A DNA stretch of 64,000 nt from Persicirhabdus sediminis (GCF_016595495.1 NZ_JAENIM010000045.1:124001-188000); one strand, 5' to 3'. Positions 35,616-44,944 are shown, counted from the first letter of the stretch. The notes: generated from the sequence alone by a model not told the origin. Program-made: numbers and translations.

Positions 35616-35749
35616 ACCCCCAACAAAAATGAACCTCGCCCCATAAATGTCCCACCCTGTCTGATAAAGTCATTCACATACAACTATCAAATCTACACTT
35701 TTCGATTTAATTATTCACAAATCTAATCTATCAACTAAAACATCTTTTC

Positions 35750-38152
35750 ATGCTAGAAACCTCCACATTCTACGCCCATACAGCCAAGCTAGCCAACGGA
35801 GATACATCTCCTCAGGAGCATTGGGAACCGCTATTCACCCCATTTGGCCCCCCTACAGCGAATGACCCTACTACCGCTTGCTCAAGCGTCAACGAGCTAG
35901 ACTCAGAGAGACAACATGCTTGCCCGCATTGTAATTCTCTAACCCCAAAGCACGGTCACTTGAACAAAGTAGCATACCTTTCCAGTCAGTTCTCTAGCAA
36001 CATGTTTCCAGCTGGAGCAGACCGAGAAACGATCCAAAAATGGGGCTACCTCGCTGGCATCTTGCACGACATTGGGAAGTTCTCCGAAGAATTTCAACAA
36101 TACCTCAAACTGGCATCAGATCCACACCACGATGAAATTCTTGAAAAAATTGACCACACCACAGCAGGAGCCAAACAAGCTATTGCAGATTCACCTCTAG
36201 GGCACTTTATAGCCACTGCGATTGCTGGGCACCACGCTGGATTATTAGACGCTCGCCACGAATCACACGCCTGCTTTGAAAAACGTCTTAATAAATCATT
36301 TGGAGATCAGCTCCCCTGCATCCAGCTGCCAGATGAAATCGCCAAACTAACCATTCCAGCCCTGCCCAAATTTCTCACTCAGTTAGCTGACAGAGAGTCC
36401 GTCAATTTCGCATTCGCATTCTATCAACGAATGTTATTTTCCTGCCTCGTCGACGCTGATTTCCTAGCTACTGAAAGCTTCATGAACCCACAGCAATCGG
36501 CCCTTCGCCCAACAAATCAGGCGCATGTCTTTTCTATAGCACTAGAGCTATTAGAGCGCAAGATTCAAGCATTTGGCACACCACCTCATGGTGATAAAGT
36601 CGCAGCAGCCCGGGCCACGGTGGTAGCCGATTGCACCCAAGCTTCCAGCTTACCTTCCGGCATCTTCACTCTCACCGTGCCTACGGGCGGAGGGAAAACC
36701 CTGTCTTCCTTGAACTTTGCCCTTCGGCACGCTCTCGCACATAACAAACAGCGCATTATCTACGTCATCCCCTTCACCTCTATCATCGAGCAAAACGCCC
36801 ATGTTTTCCGCAAACTACTTTCCTCACTTGGTAGTGACGTCGTCCTTGAGCACCACTCTAACTTAGCACCAGAAATTGAAAGTAAACAATCTGAAACATC
36901 TCGCCTAGCCGCTGAAAACTGGGACGCTCCCATTATTGTCACCACCGCCGTTCAATTCTATGAATCACTATACGCAGCAAAGACTTCCCGTTGCCGAAAA
37001 CTACATAACATTGCCAACTCGGTGGTCATTCTAGACGAAGCTCAATGCCTTCCAATCAACTACCTAACACCATGCATCCGAGCTCTACGAGAGCTCACCG
37101 AGCATTACAATACCACAGCTGTACTCTGTACTGCCACCCAGCCAACGGTTGCCAGTTCGCCCGACTTCCCTATCGGTTTTGCAAATTCTACTGAAATCAT
37201 TAATGAGCCAGAAAAGCTGTTCAAAGAACTCAGCCGCGTCGACGTACGCTACCGCGGGCAGCTAGATGACCACACCATCGCAGCTGAAATTAACGCCGCT
37301 AAACAAGCGCTCTGCATCGTCAATACCCGCAAGCATGCTAGAGCCATATTTGAGCTCCTAACTGATACCGATGAAAACTTTCACCTCTCTACTTTGATGT
37401 GCCCACAGCATCGGCTGCAAATCCTCAACACCGTTCGCCAGCGCCTCACAGATGGACTCCCTGTGCGTCTCATTTCCACCCAGCTCATCGAAGCTGGCGT
37501 CGATGTAGATTTCCCACTCGTCTACCGCTCAATGGCAGGGCTCGACTCTATCGCCCAAGCAGCTGGTCGTTGTAACCGTGAAGGCAAACTCACTAACAAA
37601 GGGCAAACCCATGTCTTCCATTCCGAACACAGCGCAGCGGAGCGCTACTTTTCACAAACCGCCAATGTAGGCCATGAAATCCTCGATTTGCACAAAGGCG
37701 ACCCACTTTCCACAGCTGCCGTGCAGGCCTACTTCCATAAGTACTTCTATCAACAAAAAGACCAATGGGACGCCAAAAACATCCTGTCTGATTTTCAATA
37801 CACAGAAGACAAAAAACTACCTCTACTGACCCAGTACCGCACAGCAGCGGACAAGTTCCACCTCATCGAGAACCAACAAATATCGATCATTATTCCCGTC
37901 GATAATGATGCCCTAAAATTGATCGAGCAACTGCGCAACGAAGCGATCCCGCTACACCGCCAGCTCATGCGCGGACTCCAGCGCTACACTGTGCAAATCT
38001 ACGAAAACCAATTTCGCCAAAACCACCATCAATTCGAGTCCATCAGAGACGGGCAATTCTCCATTCTGATCTGCCCAGAATCCCATTATTCCAGTGATTT
38101 CGGTCTCAACCTCACCGATGAATCCGCAAACTCAAAATTTCTAAATGCATAA
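35750..38152 (+). CDS. cas3: CRISPR-associated helicase-nuclease Cas3 (type I-C)
   Basis: Cas3 is recruited by the target-bound Cascade complex and degrades the DNA. The 800-residue protein has an N-terminal HD nuclease domain: 'KVAYLSSQF', 'LAGILHDIGKFSEEFQQYLK' (the HD pair), 'DHTTAGAKQAI' and 'AGHHAGLLD'. The helicase follows with Walker A VPTGGGKTLSSLNFALRHA, DEAQ box in VVILDEAQCLP, motif III 'CTATQP' and motif VI 'QAAGRCNREG'. All key residues look intact. Near the N-terminus is a CPHC-type pair. It is the first gene of the cas operon and is followed by cas5 after 3 bp. Confidence 0.96.
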   Translation: MLETSTFYAHTAKLANGDTSPQEHWEPLFTPFGPPTANDPTTACSSVNELDSERQHACPHCNSLTPKHGHLNKVAYLSSQFSSNMFPAGADRETIQKWGYLAGILHDIGKFSEEFQQYLKLASDPHHDEILEKIDHTTAGAKQAIADSPLGHFIATAIAGHHAGLLDARHESHACFEKRLNKSFGDQLPCIQLPDEIAKLTIPALPKFLTQLADRESVNFAFAFYQRMLFSCLVDADFLATESFMNPQQSALRPTNQAHVFSIALELLERKIQAFGTPPHGDKVAAARATVVADCTQASSLPSGIFTLTVPTGGGKTLSSLNFALRHALAHNKQRIIYVIPFTSIIEQNAHVFRKLLSSLGSDVVLEHHSNLAPEIESKQSETSRLAAENWDAPIIVTTAVQFYESLYAAKTSRCRKLHNIANSVVILDEAQCLPINYLTPCIRALRELTEHYNTTAVLCTATQPTVASSPDFPIGFANSTEIINEPEKLFKELSRVDVRYRGQLDDHTIAAEINAAKQALCIVNTRKHARAIFELLTDTDENFHLSTLMCPQHRLQILNTVRQRLTDGLPVRLISTQLIEAGVDVDFPLVYRSMAGLDSIAQAAGRCNREGKLTNKGQTHVFHSEHSAAERYFSQTANVGHEILDLHKGDPLSTAAVQAYFHKYFYQQKDQWDAKNILSDFQYTEDKKLPLLTQYRTAADKFHLIENQQISIIIPVDNDALKLIEQLRNEAIPLHRQLMRGLQRYTVQIYENQFRQNHHQFESIRDGQFSILICPESHYSSDFGLNLTDESANSKFLNA

Positions 38153-38155
38153 TCC

Positions 38156-38866
38156 ATGAACTCATCCATCATCCTAGAAGTCTCGGGCGACTACGCCCTA
38201 TTCTCACGACCTGAAATGAAGGTCGAGCGCGTCAGCTACGACGTCATCACCCCTTCAGCGGCACGCGGCCTCCTTGAGGCGATTTATTGGAAACCACAAA
38301 TCCGCTGGCTCATTGACCAAATCACTGTGATCAACCCCATCCAGTTCACCAACATCAGGCGCAATGAAATCAGTAAAAAAGCCAGCGCGCCAAAGGCTGC
38401 CCTAGTCAATGCTGGAGGTTCAGATTCGCTGGGCATCTATGTCGATCAAGACCGCCAACAACGCGCTTCACTGCTACTCCGTGATGTCCGATACCTGATT
38501 CACGCCAGCATTCATATCATTGATAGGCGCATGGATAAAGGCGGTGAAAAGCTGCCAGCCAACGCAGCCGCTGGCAAACACCTCGCCATGTTCAAACGCC
38601 GCGCCAGCCGAGGCCAAGCCTTCCACCAGCCCTACTTTGGCTGTCGTGAATTTCCCGCATCATTCCAGCTCCACGAGGACGAATCTAGCTGGCCCACTCC
38701 CCACCAGTCCCTAGCTGGGGAAAAAGACCTCGGCTTCATGCTCCACGACATTGAGTTCGAGCAAAACAAAAAAACCAAAGCGGTCAAATCCACCACCCCT
38801 CACTTCTTCCGCGCTCAGATGATAGACGGCAATATCACCGTGCCTCCGCTGCCATTCAAAATCTAA
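38156..38866 (+). CDS. cas5: CRISPR-associated protein Cas5d (type I-C)
   Basis: In type I-C, Cas5d processes the precursor crRNA in place of the missing Cas6 and then caps the 5' handle in Cascade. The 236-residue protein has the family start '[35 protein letters not shown]' region (here [17 protein letters not shown]) and '[10 protein letters not shown]'. The C-terminal part '[13 protein letters not shown]' and 'LGFMLHDI' also matches. It lies 3 bp after cas3 and 12 bp before cas8c, so translation is coupled. No cas6 gene is present, as expected for this subtype. Confidence 0.95.
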   Translation: MNSSIILEVSGDYALFSRPEMKVERVSYDVITPSAARGLLEAIYWKPQIRWLIDQITVINPIQFTNIRRNEISKKASAPKAALVNAGGSDSLGIYVDQDRQQRASLLLRDVRYLIHASIHIIDRRMDKGGEKLPANAAAGKHLAMFKRRASRGQAFHQPYFGCREFPASFQLHEDESSWPTPHQSLAGEKDLGFMLHDIEFEQNKKTKAVKSTTPHFFRAQMIDGNITVPPLPFKI

Positions 38867-38878
38867 CCCGCCACCATC

Positions 38879-40642
38879 ATGATTCTCAATGCACTCAATG
38901 ACCTCTACTCGCGGCTAGCTGATGATTCCAGCTATGAGATTGCCAAACCCGGGTACTCGCCCCAGAACATCTCATTTCGCGTCGTACTGAGGCCTGATGG
39001 CAGTTTATTTGCTATCCAAGACGCTCGCATCCGTGATGATAAAGGGAAACTACGGGCTGACAAACAACTCGTTCTTGGCGAAGCCAAACCTTCAGGATCA
39101 GGCATCAACCCTGGCTTCTTGTGGGATAATTTCGCCTACATGCTCAGCTATAAAAAGGATGACCCAAAACCTGAGCGCACAGAAAAATCATTTCATGCAT
39201 TCCGTGACGCCCACCTCAAAGTCGAGCAGACCATCAATCACAAGCAGTTCTCCACCGTCTGCCGGTTTCTAGAAAACTGGTCAGCGGAGCTAGCCGCCCA
39301 ATACATCGCCGAGCACCCTGAATTGGACGAACTCACAACAGGGTTTGGAATCTTTTCCATCCAAGGAGAAACCAAGTCCGTCAATGAGCAATATGAGATT
39401 CTCAGCTGGTGGGACAATCGAGAGCCAGCATCCGATGCCACCACTGGCCAATGCCTCATCACCGGAGCTGAGTCTGTACCCATTGCCCGCCTCCACCCCA
39501 AGATCAAATCCGTAGCTGGAGCCCAGTCATCTGGCGCCTCCCTCGTCTCATTCAATGCCAAAGCCTATGAATCCTACGGCAAAGACCAATCATTCAACGC
39601 ACCCGTATCTGAAAAAGCAGCCTTCCAATACGGCACTGCGCTAAACTCACTGCTCAATGGCCCCAAATCAACCAAACACCGTATCCGCATTGGCGATACC
39701 ACCTGCGTCTTCTGGACAGACAAACCATCCGTCATCGAAGACGTTTTTGGCATCTTTGCCTCTGAGGGGTCCAATGCTCAAGTTCAGGACGAAAACCTCA
39801 GATCCAAGGTTGAAATCTTACTCAAACAAATCCAGCTCGGGGCTAAGGCCAGTTCTCAGCTGGATGAAGATCCAGAGCAAACCAGATTCTTTTTGCTTGG
39901 CTTAGCGCCTAATGCAGCACGCTTGTCCGTGCGCTTTTTCCATCAATCTACTGTGGCTGAATTGCTCGCCAAATTACGTGCCCACCACCAAGACATCAAC
40001 ATCGTTCGTGAGTGGGATACCCCAAAAGGCAAACGCCTCGCTGATCCAGAATTCCCAGCCTACTGGCAGCTCCTCAGCCAGACCGCACGTGTGGCTGACG
40101 AAATCCCCCCTCTCCTTGGCGGAGCTCTGATGCGCGCCATCCTTGAAAATACTCACTACCCAGAGGCCCTATACGCCGCTGTCCTGCGCCGCATCCGAGC
40201 CGACCGCACCATCAACTACTACCGTGCCGCCATCATCAAAGGCGTGCTCACCCGCAATCACAAACAAACCATATCCGTTATGCTAGATACCGAAAACAAA
40301 GAACCAGCCTACCTGCTAGGCCGCTTATTTGCCACCCTAGAAAAAACCCAAACCGACGCACTCGGCGAGCTCAACGCTGGTCTTAGAGAAAAATTCTACT
40401 CCAGTGCATCCGCCACCCCAGCCAGCGTTTTCCCCCGCATCCTCCGCACCTACCAGCATCATCTAGCCAAACTCTCAGGCGGCCAGAAAGTGAACCGTGA
40501 GCGACTCGTGCAAGACATCCTCGCCGACATTCCAGCCAGCGGATTCCCCACTAACCTCAATCTCAAATCTCAAGGGATCTTCGCCCTAGGCTACTACCAC
40601 CAGCGCAAAGACTTCTTCACCAAAAAAGACACCTCTAACTAA
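38879..40642 (+). CDS. cas8c: CRISPR-associated protein Cas8c/Csd1 (type I-C)
   Basis: Cas8c is the large subunit of the type I-C Cascade; it recognises the PAM and helps Cas3 recruitment. The 587-residue protein shows the Csd1 pattern: 'MILNALNDLYSRLADD' at the start, 'PGFLWDNFAYMLSY', 'CLITGAESVPIARLHPKIKSVAGAQSSGASLVSFNAKAYESYG' region, and 'LLGRLFATLEKTQ' near the C-terminus. 'TTCVFWTDK' is also typical. In many type I-C systems an internal start within cas8c yields the Cas11c small subunit; a possible site could be sought in the last third, but I cannot choose one. It lies between cas5 and cas7. Confidence 0.95.
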   Translation: MILNALNDLYSRLADDSSYEIAKPGYSPQNISFRVVLRPDGSLFAIQDARIRDDKGKLRADKQLVLGEAKPSGSGINPGFLWDNFAYMLSYKKDDPKPERTEKSFHAFRDAHLKVEQTINHKQFSTVCRFLENWSAELAAQYIAEHPELDELTTGFGIFSIQGETKSVNEQYEILSWWDNREPASDATTGQCLITGAESVPIARLHPKIKSVAGAQSSGASLVSFNAKAYESYGKDQSFNAPVSEKAAFQYGTALNSLLNGPKSTKHRIRIGDTTCVFWTDKPSVIEDVFGIFASEGSNAQVQDENLRSKVEILLKQIQLGAKASSQLDEDPEQTRFFLLGLAPNAARLSVRFFHQSTVAELLAKLRAHHQDINIVREWDTPKGKRLADPEFPAYWQLLSQTARVADEIPPLLGGALMRAILENTHYPEALYAAVLRRIRADRTINYYRAAIIKGVLTRNHKQTISVMLDTENKEPAYLLGRLFATLEKTQTDALGELNAGLREKFYSSASATPASVFPRILRTYQHHLAKLSGGQKVNRERLVQDILADIPASGFPTNLNLKSQGIFALGYYHQRKDFFTKKDTSN

Positions 40643-40677
40643 GTCATCCATTTTAAATTCAAACCAATCCCAAAATC

Positions 40678-41529
40678 ATGAATAATCGCTACGACATTCT
40701 CTACCTATTCGATGCCAAAGACGCCAACCCAAACGGCGACCCTGACGCCGGCAACCTACCACGCCTGGATGCTGAAACCGGCCAAGGGCTGACCACCGAC
40801 GTCATGCTCAAACGAAAAATCCGCAACTTCATCGAGCAAACCACCGAGCACAACATCTACTTCAAAGAATTTGCCGTGCACAACCAGCAACACGAAGAGG
40901 CCTACAAAGCTCTCGATCTTGGCGACCCCAAAAAAGCCAAACGAGCTGAATTTGACAAAGCTCGCGAATGGATGTGCCAGAACTTCTATGACGTGCGCAC
41001 CTTTGGAGCCGTCATGTCTACCAAAGTCAACTGTGGTCAAGTTCGCGGCCCCGTGCAGCTGTCCTTTGCCCGCTCCATCGATCCCATCATCACCTCTGAG
41101 CATGCCATCACTCGCACTTCAGTCACCGATGTCAAAGACATCGAAAAAGCACGCACCATGGGGCGCAAATTCACCGTCCCATATGGCCTCTACAAAGCCA
41201 GCGGCTTCATCAATCCATTCCTTGCCCAGCAAACTGGCTTCTCCGAAGACGATCTAGAGCTCCTCTTCACCGCGCTGGAAAATGCCTTCCAGTTCGACCA
41301 ATCAGCCGCCCGTCCAGCTGGCAGCATGAATGTGCGCAAACTCGTCATCTTCAAACACGAAAATGCCCTCGGCAAAGCGCCCTCCGCCAAGCTCCTCGAA
41401 GGAGTCAGCGTGAAGAAAAAAGACGGCATTGAAGTCGCTCGCAGCTTCGATGACTACAAAGTCACCATCCCAACCGAACTCCGCTCATTCTGTGCCGACA
41501 ACGGCATCGAAATCATCGAGCGCGTCTAA
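40678..41529 (+). CDS. cas7: CRISPR-associated protein Cas7/Csd2 (type I-C)
   Basis: Cas7 forms the backbone of Cascade along the crRNA. The 283-residue protein begins '[30 protein letters not shown]', the Csd2 hallmark (segments [19 protein letters not shown]), then '[12 protein letters not shown]', '[14 protein letters not shown]' and '[18 protein letters not shown]'. It is the last plus-strand cas gene. In standard type I-C loci cas4, cas1 and cas2 follow at once. Here the TAA stop (41527-41529) overlaps the stop of vapC on the other strand, so the adaptation genes are missing from their normal place. Confidence 0.96.
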   Translation: MNNRYDILYLFDAKDANPNGDPDAGNLPRLDAETGQGLTTDVMLKRKIRNFIEQTTEHNIYFKEFAVHNQQHEEAYKALDLGDPKKAKRAEFDKAREWMCQNFYDVRTFGAVMSTKVNCGQVRGPVQLSFARSIDPIITSEHAITRTSVTDVKDIEKARTMGRKFTVPYGLYKASGFINPFLAQQTGFSEDDLELLFTALENAFQFDQSAARPAGSMNVRKLVIFKHENALGKAPSAKLLEGVSVKKKDGIEVARSFDDYKVTIPTELRSFCADNGIEIIERV

Positions 41530-41918
41530 GCATCAGGCCACCTCACACTGACCTGTGGCAAGTTGACAAAATGTTTGTCACGGGTCAGCAAGGTCGCCTG
41601 ATTGATCAGGCAAGACGCCGCAATCCAAATATCATTCTCAGGTAGCGGCGTGCCATTCTTCCGCAAAAACGCTTTCAAAAGCCCATACTGCTCGGCAGTC
41701 GGCGCATCCGTCTCACAAAACCGCACCGCAGGATGATTGAGAAATTCATGCAAATCCTTCACATTAGAAGCCTCACGGCTGCCACAGGCAAAACCATACC
41801 TGAGCTCCCCATACATCGTTGCTGAGATGAGCACCTCGCTAGCCTCAGCCACCACCTGCCCCCAATGAGAGCCACGCATCAAATCAGCATAAGCATTCGT
41901 ATCAAGCGCCACTCTCAT
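41526..41918 (-). CDS. vapC: VapC-type PIN-domain toxin
   Basis: A ribonuclease toxin of 130 residues, held in check by VapB. PIN residues are all present: Asp6 in [10 protein letters not shown], Glu38 in MYGELRYGF, Asp96 in PENDIWIAA and Asp114 in TRDKHF. It overlaps the vapB stop by 4 bp (ATGA), the normal coupled layout. Its own stop codon (TAG, 41526-41528) overlaps the cas7 stop on the opposite strand. It occupies the slot where cas4-cas1-cas2 lie in other type I-C loci. The target RNA is unknown. Confidence 0.92.
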   Translation of the reverse strand: MRVALDTNAYADLMRGSHWGQVVAEASEVLISATMYGELRYGFACGSREASNVKDLHEFLNHPAVRFCETDAPTAEQYGLLKAFLRKNGTPLPENDIWIAASCLINQATLLTRDKHFVNLPQVSVRWPDA

Positions 41919-42163
41919 TTCCAGCCATCCTCGTCAATGCGCCCACAATCTTCCATCGCCTCATCAAACTCACCGCCAAAACCATCTGGCCGGCTACCCA
42001 CAAACTTCTCTAAACCATTCGTCTTTGCCTTCGCCACATCACCAAATTTCTCCGCCAACGCTTCCACCAGCACCGTATTCATCGACACCCCCCGCTCGGC
42101 AGCCAAAGCCTTCGCCTTCGCCACCCATGCTTCTTCCACGCGCCTGACAGTCAACTGAGTCAT
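41915..42163 (-). CDS. vapB: VapB-type antitoxin
   Basis: An 82-residue antitoxin. The N-terminal half (QLTVRRVEEAWVAKAKALAA and the following ERGVSMNTVLVEAL) is a ribbon-helix-helix DNA-binding domain of the FitA/Arc kind. The acidic C-terminal tail (GGEFDEAMEDCGRIDEDGW) is the toxin-binding part. Translation is coupled to vapC by an ATGA overlap. The upstream DNA has two TGCATGCA boxes 23 bp apart and a promoter, so the operon probably controls itself. Confidence 0.9.
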   Translation of the reverse strand: MTQLTVRRVEEAWVAKAKALAAERGVSMNTVLVEALAEKFGDVAKAKTNGLEKFVGSRPDGFGGEFDEAMEDCGRIDEDGWK

Positions 42164-42198
42164 GCATGCACATTATCACCCAGAATGCATGCAGTCAA
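42163..42198 (-). promoter_or_regulatory. vapBC promoter and autoregulatory boxes
   Basis: On the minus strand TTGACT (42198-42193) and GATAAT (42177-42172) or TAATGT lie just before the vapB ATG at 42163, so the mRNA may be leaderless. The palindrome TGCATGCA occurs at 42186-42193 and again at 42163-42170, a fitting pair of sites for a ribbon-helix-helix repressor. Confidence 0.55.
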
Positions 42199-42219
42199 CC
42201 AAGCACAAAACCACCCACC

Positions 42220-42363
42220 CAGCTCAAAGACAAACTCACCACCACCATGAACCTATCCCAAGACTCACTCCGTATCTATAACCTTGGCAACCAATGGCAA
42301 AACCGCGTAGAACATCACGGACAAAAAGAAAGCTACGACCCCGACGGCTTCCTCGGCATCTAG
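42220..42363 (+). pseudogene. cas2: remnant of cas2 (C-terminal 47 codons)
   Basis: A plus-strand frame reads QLKDKLTTTMNLSQDSL, then RIYNLGNQWQNRVEHHG and YDPDGFLGI*. This matches the conserved C-terminus of type I-C Cas2 (pattern 'LRDKL..I...QDSLRFYYLGN.W..RVEH.G.K...D.DG.LI') from memory of the family. The first half, with the metal-binding Asp and the ferredoxin core, is missing, as are cas1 and cas4. The fragment lies exactly where the end of cas2 should be, beside the leader. An ATG at 42247 could still start a 38-residue peptide. The upstream break joins the vapBC promoter region. Confidence 0.85.
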
Positions 42364-42559
42364 CTCCACCATAAAACCCAGCGCGAACCCCAAGTAATCA
42401 CCCCCCGCCTAGCCCACTCGCGCGACCTCTCATCCCCTTCCCCCACTCGCTCTTTGACATCCATTTAATTCTCACTGTTAGAAACAAAGACTCTAACATT
42501 ACGCCTTCGCGCACAAATCTATTCTTGTCCTTATCCCCCCTACCCTCCTAGCCTAGGCC
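42364..42559 (+). promoter_or_regulatory. CRISPR leader
   Basis: A 196-bp gene-free stretch between the cas2 remnant and the first repeat, in the leader position of type I-C loci. TTGACA at 42454-42459 with TTAGAA 18 bp later (42478-42483) is a promoter candidate for the array transcript. Confidence 0.7.
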
Positions 42560-43119
42560 ATCGCTCCCCACGCGGGAGCGCGGATTGAAACATGATGCGG
42601 AAGGCGAGAACGCCACCCACTACAAGATCGCTCCCCACGCGGAAGCGCGGATTGAAACCATGTCGTAGGCGGCTGAATGCGGATTTTAAATTATCGCTCC
42701 CCACACGGGAGCGCGGATTGAAACTTAATCATCTTTGCAGCATGATCCTCAGCCCTGATCGCTCCCCACACAGGAGCGCGGATTGAAACTATGGCGTTTG
42801 GCCCATCCTCACAGCGCCCCACAAATCGCTCCCCACGCGGGAGCGCGGATTGAAACAGCGGTGGTTTCTGCCATCGCCTCACTAGCTGCGATCGCTCCCC
42901 ACGCGGGAGCGCGGATTGAAACTTCGCCAGCTCACGCCAAGTTGGCAGCACGTGATATCGCTCCCCACGCGGGAGCGCGGATTGAAACTATTTGCGTCGT
43001 GCATATTCCTGACCTTGTTTGAATCGCTCCCCACGAGGGAGCGCGGATTGAAACCACGGCGGCATCACCGCTACAGACCTGCAGCGCATCGCTCCCCTCG
43101 CGGGAGCGAGGATTTGCGC
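42560..43119 (+). CRISPR. type I-C CRISPR array, 9 repeats and 8 spacers
   Basis: The 32-bp repeat starts ATCGCTCCCCACGCGGGAGC and ends GCGGATTGAAAC; the stem is GCTCCC/GGGAGC with the loop CACGC, and the 3' end GATTGAAAC is typical of type I-C. Repeats begin at 42560, 42627, 42693, 42758, 42825, 42891, 42957, 43023 and 43088. Spacers are 33-35 bp. Repeats 2, 3, 4 and 8 carry substitutions in the stem or loop, and repeat 9 is strongly degenerate (GAGCGAGGATTTGCGC), marking the leader-distal end. Cas genes are upstream on the same strand. Confidence 0.98.
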
Positions 43120-43200
43120 CCATTCGCGAGATGGATGACGTACACCTTCGTTCTTGCCATGGGTTGCTTTCGGCAGATAGCTTTCATCTAACCCTGATGA

Positions 43201-44010
43201 ATGAAGATGCAGAATCATAACAAACGCGTGAGGAACTGGCTGGCCATGTTGATGGTGGCACTGGTGGGCCAGCTGGCAGCCGAGGATGCTCCAGCTCGTT
43301 CAGCTAGCGATGAGCTGGCGCAAAAACCGCTGCATATTTACTTGCTGATAGGTCAGTCAAACATGGCTGGGCGAGCGCCGATTGGCGATCAACAAAGCGC
43401 TCCGCTAGAGAGCGTCTATCTACTGGATGACAAAGCCAGCTGGGAGCCAGCACAAAACCCGCTGAATCGTTATTCAACGATTAGAAAAAAACTCAACATG
43501 CAGAACTTAGGCCCTGGCTACAGCTTTGCTAAAAAGATGCTAGAAGCCAATCCAGATCAGCCAATTGGGCTGGTGGTGAATGCTCGTGGTGGCAGCAAGA
43601 TTGAACAATGGGCAAAAGGTGGCCAGTACTACAAGGATGCGCTGCAACGGGCCAAAGCAGCTCAAGCATCTGGAACCTTGATGGGGATTTTATGGCATCA
43701 AGGTGAGTCTAACGAATCTAATCCAGCTGGGTATTTGGCCAAGCTCGAACAACTTGTGAGCGATTTACGCGGCGACCTAGGTGAGGAAAATTTACCTTTC
43801 ATCGCTGGTCAGGTAAATGATCTGCCCGAGATCAATCAACAAATTGCCCAGCTACCAGCTAAGCTAAAGGCAACTGACTTTGTTAGCTCAGCTGGCTTAA
43901 AAACATTCGACCGCTGGCATTTCGACACCGCCAGCGCCATCGAGCTAGGCCACCGTTATGCGGAAAAAATGCTCGAGTTAGAACTTCCATCAAAACAAAA
44001 CGCACCATGA
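43201..44010 (+). CDS. exported SGNH carbohydrate esterase (DUF303/sialate esterase-like)
   Basis: A 269-residue hydrolase with an N-terminal signal (NWLAMLMVALVGQLAAED). The nucleophile block is YLLIGQSNMAGRAP and the second block is 'GILWHQGESNES'; the acid/base pair is probably in 'WHFDTASAIELGHRYA' (Asp and, earlier in 'DRWH', His). The family removes acetyl groups from plant or algal glycans, like the acetylxylan esterases of CE6 or the sialate esterases. It overlaps the next gene by 4 bp (ATGA), and the two form an operon of related enzymes. The gene begins 82 bp after the last CRISPR repeat. Confidence 0.88.
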   Translation: MKMQNHNKRVRNWLAMLMVALVGQLAAEDAPARSASDELAQKPLHIYLLIGQSNMAGRAPIGDQQSAPLESVYLLDDKASWEPAQNPLNRYSTIRKKLNMQNLGPGYSFAKKMLEANPDQPIGLVVNARGGSKIEQWAKGGQYYKDALQRAKAAQASGTLMGILWHQGESNESNPAGYLAKLEQLVSDLRGDLGEENLPFIAGQVNDLPEINQQIAQLPAKLKATDFVSSAGLKTFDRWHFDTASAIELGHRYAEKMLELELPSKQNAP

Positions 44011-44837
44011 TCAAACTAACTATTTGCCTCTGCCTGAGCATGCTCTTGCATGGGCTGAGCACAGCCTCCGACACACCAGAACTGCTCTTTCTGCTAGGTG
44101 GCCAGTCCAACATGGAAGGCCATGGCTACCCGGCTGATTTGCCAGCTGACGCTAAGAGCTACCGCAGCGCACCTAAAAATGTTTCTATCTGGAATGACAA
44201 AGAACAAAAGTGGCAAGCACTCGAGTTAGGGCGCAAGTTTGGTCCCGAGATTGGCTTTGCCCACACACTGGCCAAAGCGTGGCCAGACCAGCACATTGGG
44301 CTCGTGAAATATGCCGCAGGCGGCACCTCAATGGACCAATGGAAACCAGCTGGCAAACTCTACCAACGGCTGCTAGGCAGTTATCAAAAAGCTCAAGCAT
44401 CAGCACCTAACGCCCAGCTGGCGGCGGTGATTTGGCACCAAGGCGAGAGCGATTCGGATTCATTAGAAGTAGCTAATGCCTATCAAGCTAAGCTGATCAA
44501 GCACATCAACTCGCTACGCAAAGATACTAATCAGCCAGATTTATTATTCATCTACGGTCAGATCAACCCAGCCAAGAGCTTCCGTGGCCAGCCGCGGTTT
44601 TTGTATGCCGAGGTCGTACGCCAGGCGCAAGCCGACTTGCAGCTAGAAAATGCCCACATGATTCAGACTGACGACTGCGAAAAAAACCTCTACCTAGCAG
44701 GTAAGGCGGGTACCACGGAGAAAAAGAAAATCGAAAAAAACGAAGACGACATTCATTACAGCGCCAATGGCCAGATCCTCATGGGCCAGCGTTTTGCCGA
44801 GACTTTTCTGCAAAAATACACTGCTGAGCAGAAATGA
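44007..44837 (+). CDS. exported SGNH carbohydrate esterase, second of a pair
   Basis: A 276-residue relative of the preceding gene product. The signal peptide is MIKLTICLCLSMLLHGLSTA. The nucleophile block is FLLGGQSNMEGHG; 'AVIWHQGESDSDS' is the second block; 'EDDIHYSANGQILMGQRFA' carries the Asp-x-x-His pair (DDIHY). 'VKYAAGGTSMDQWKP' is also typical of the family. Coupled translation and similar length suggest that the two enzymes act on the same acetylated glycan, perhaps at different positions. A short CTATCA/TGATAG hairpin follows at 44845-44861 but lacks a T run. Confidence 0.88.
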   Translation: MIKLTICLCLSMLLHGLSTASDTPELLFLLGGQSNMEGHGYPADLPADAKSYRSAPKNVSIWNDKEQKWQALELGRKFGPEIGFAHTLAKAWPDQHIGLVKYAAGGTSMDQWKPAGKLYQRLLGSYQKAQASAPNAQLAAVIWHQGESDSDSLEVANAYQAKLIKHINSLRKDTNQPDLLFIYGQINPAKSFRGQPRFLYAEVVRQAQADLQLENAHMIQTDDCEKNLYLAGKAGTTEKKKIEKNEDDIHYSANGQILMGQRFAETFLQKYTAEQK

Positions 44838-44944
44838 TTTACATCTATCACCAGCTGATAGGTTGAAAGAAAGTTTGACCAGCTGCGATCTCGGAACTTG
44901 CCAAAGCACAGTAATCATTGTTGCTTAATGGGGTGAGTAATCCT

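Noticed and set aside
42247-42363. A separate 38-residue gene starting at ATG 42247
   Set aside because: The match to the Cas2 C-terminus continues upstream of this ATG in the same frame, so a gene remnant is the better reading.
42592-43191. Frames with repeated 'SLPTRERGLK' or 'IAPHAGARIET'
   Set aside because: These are translations of the CRISPR array.
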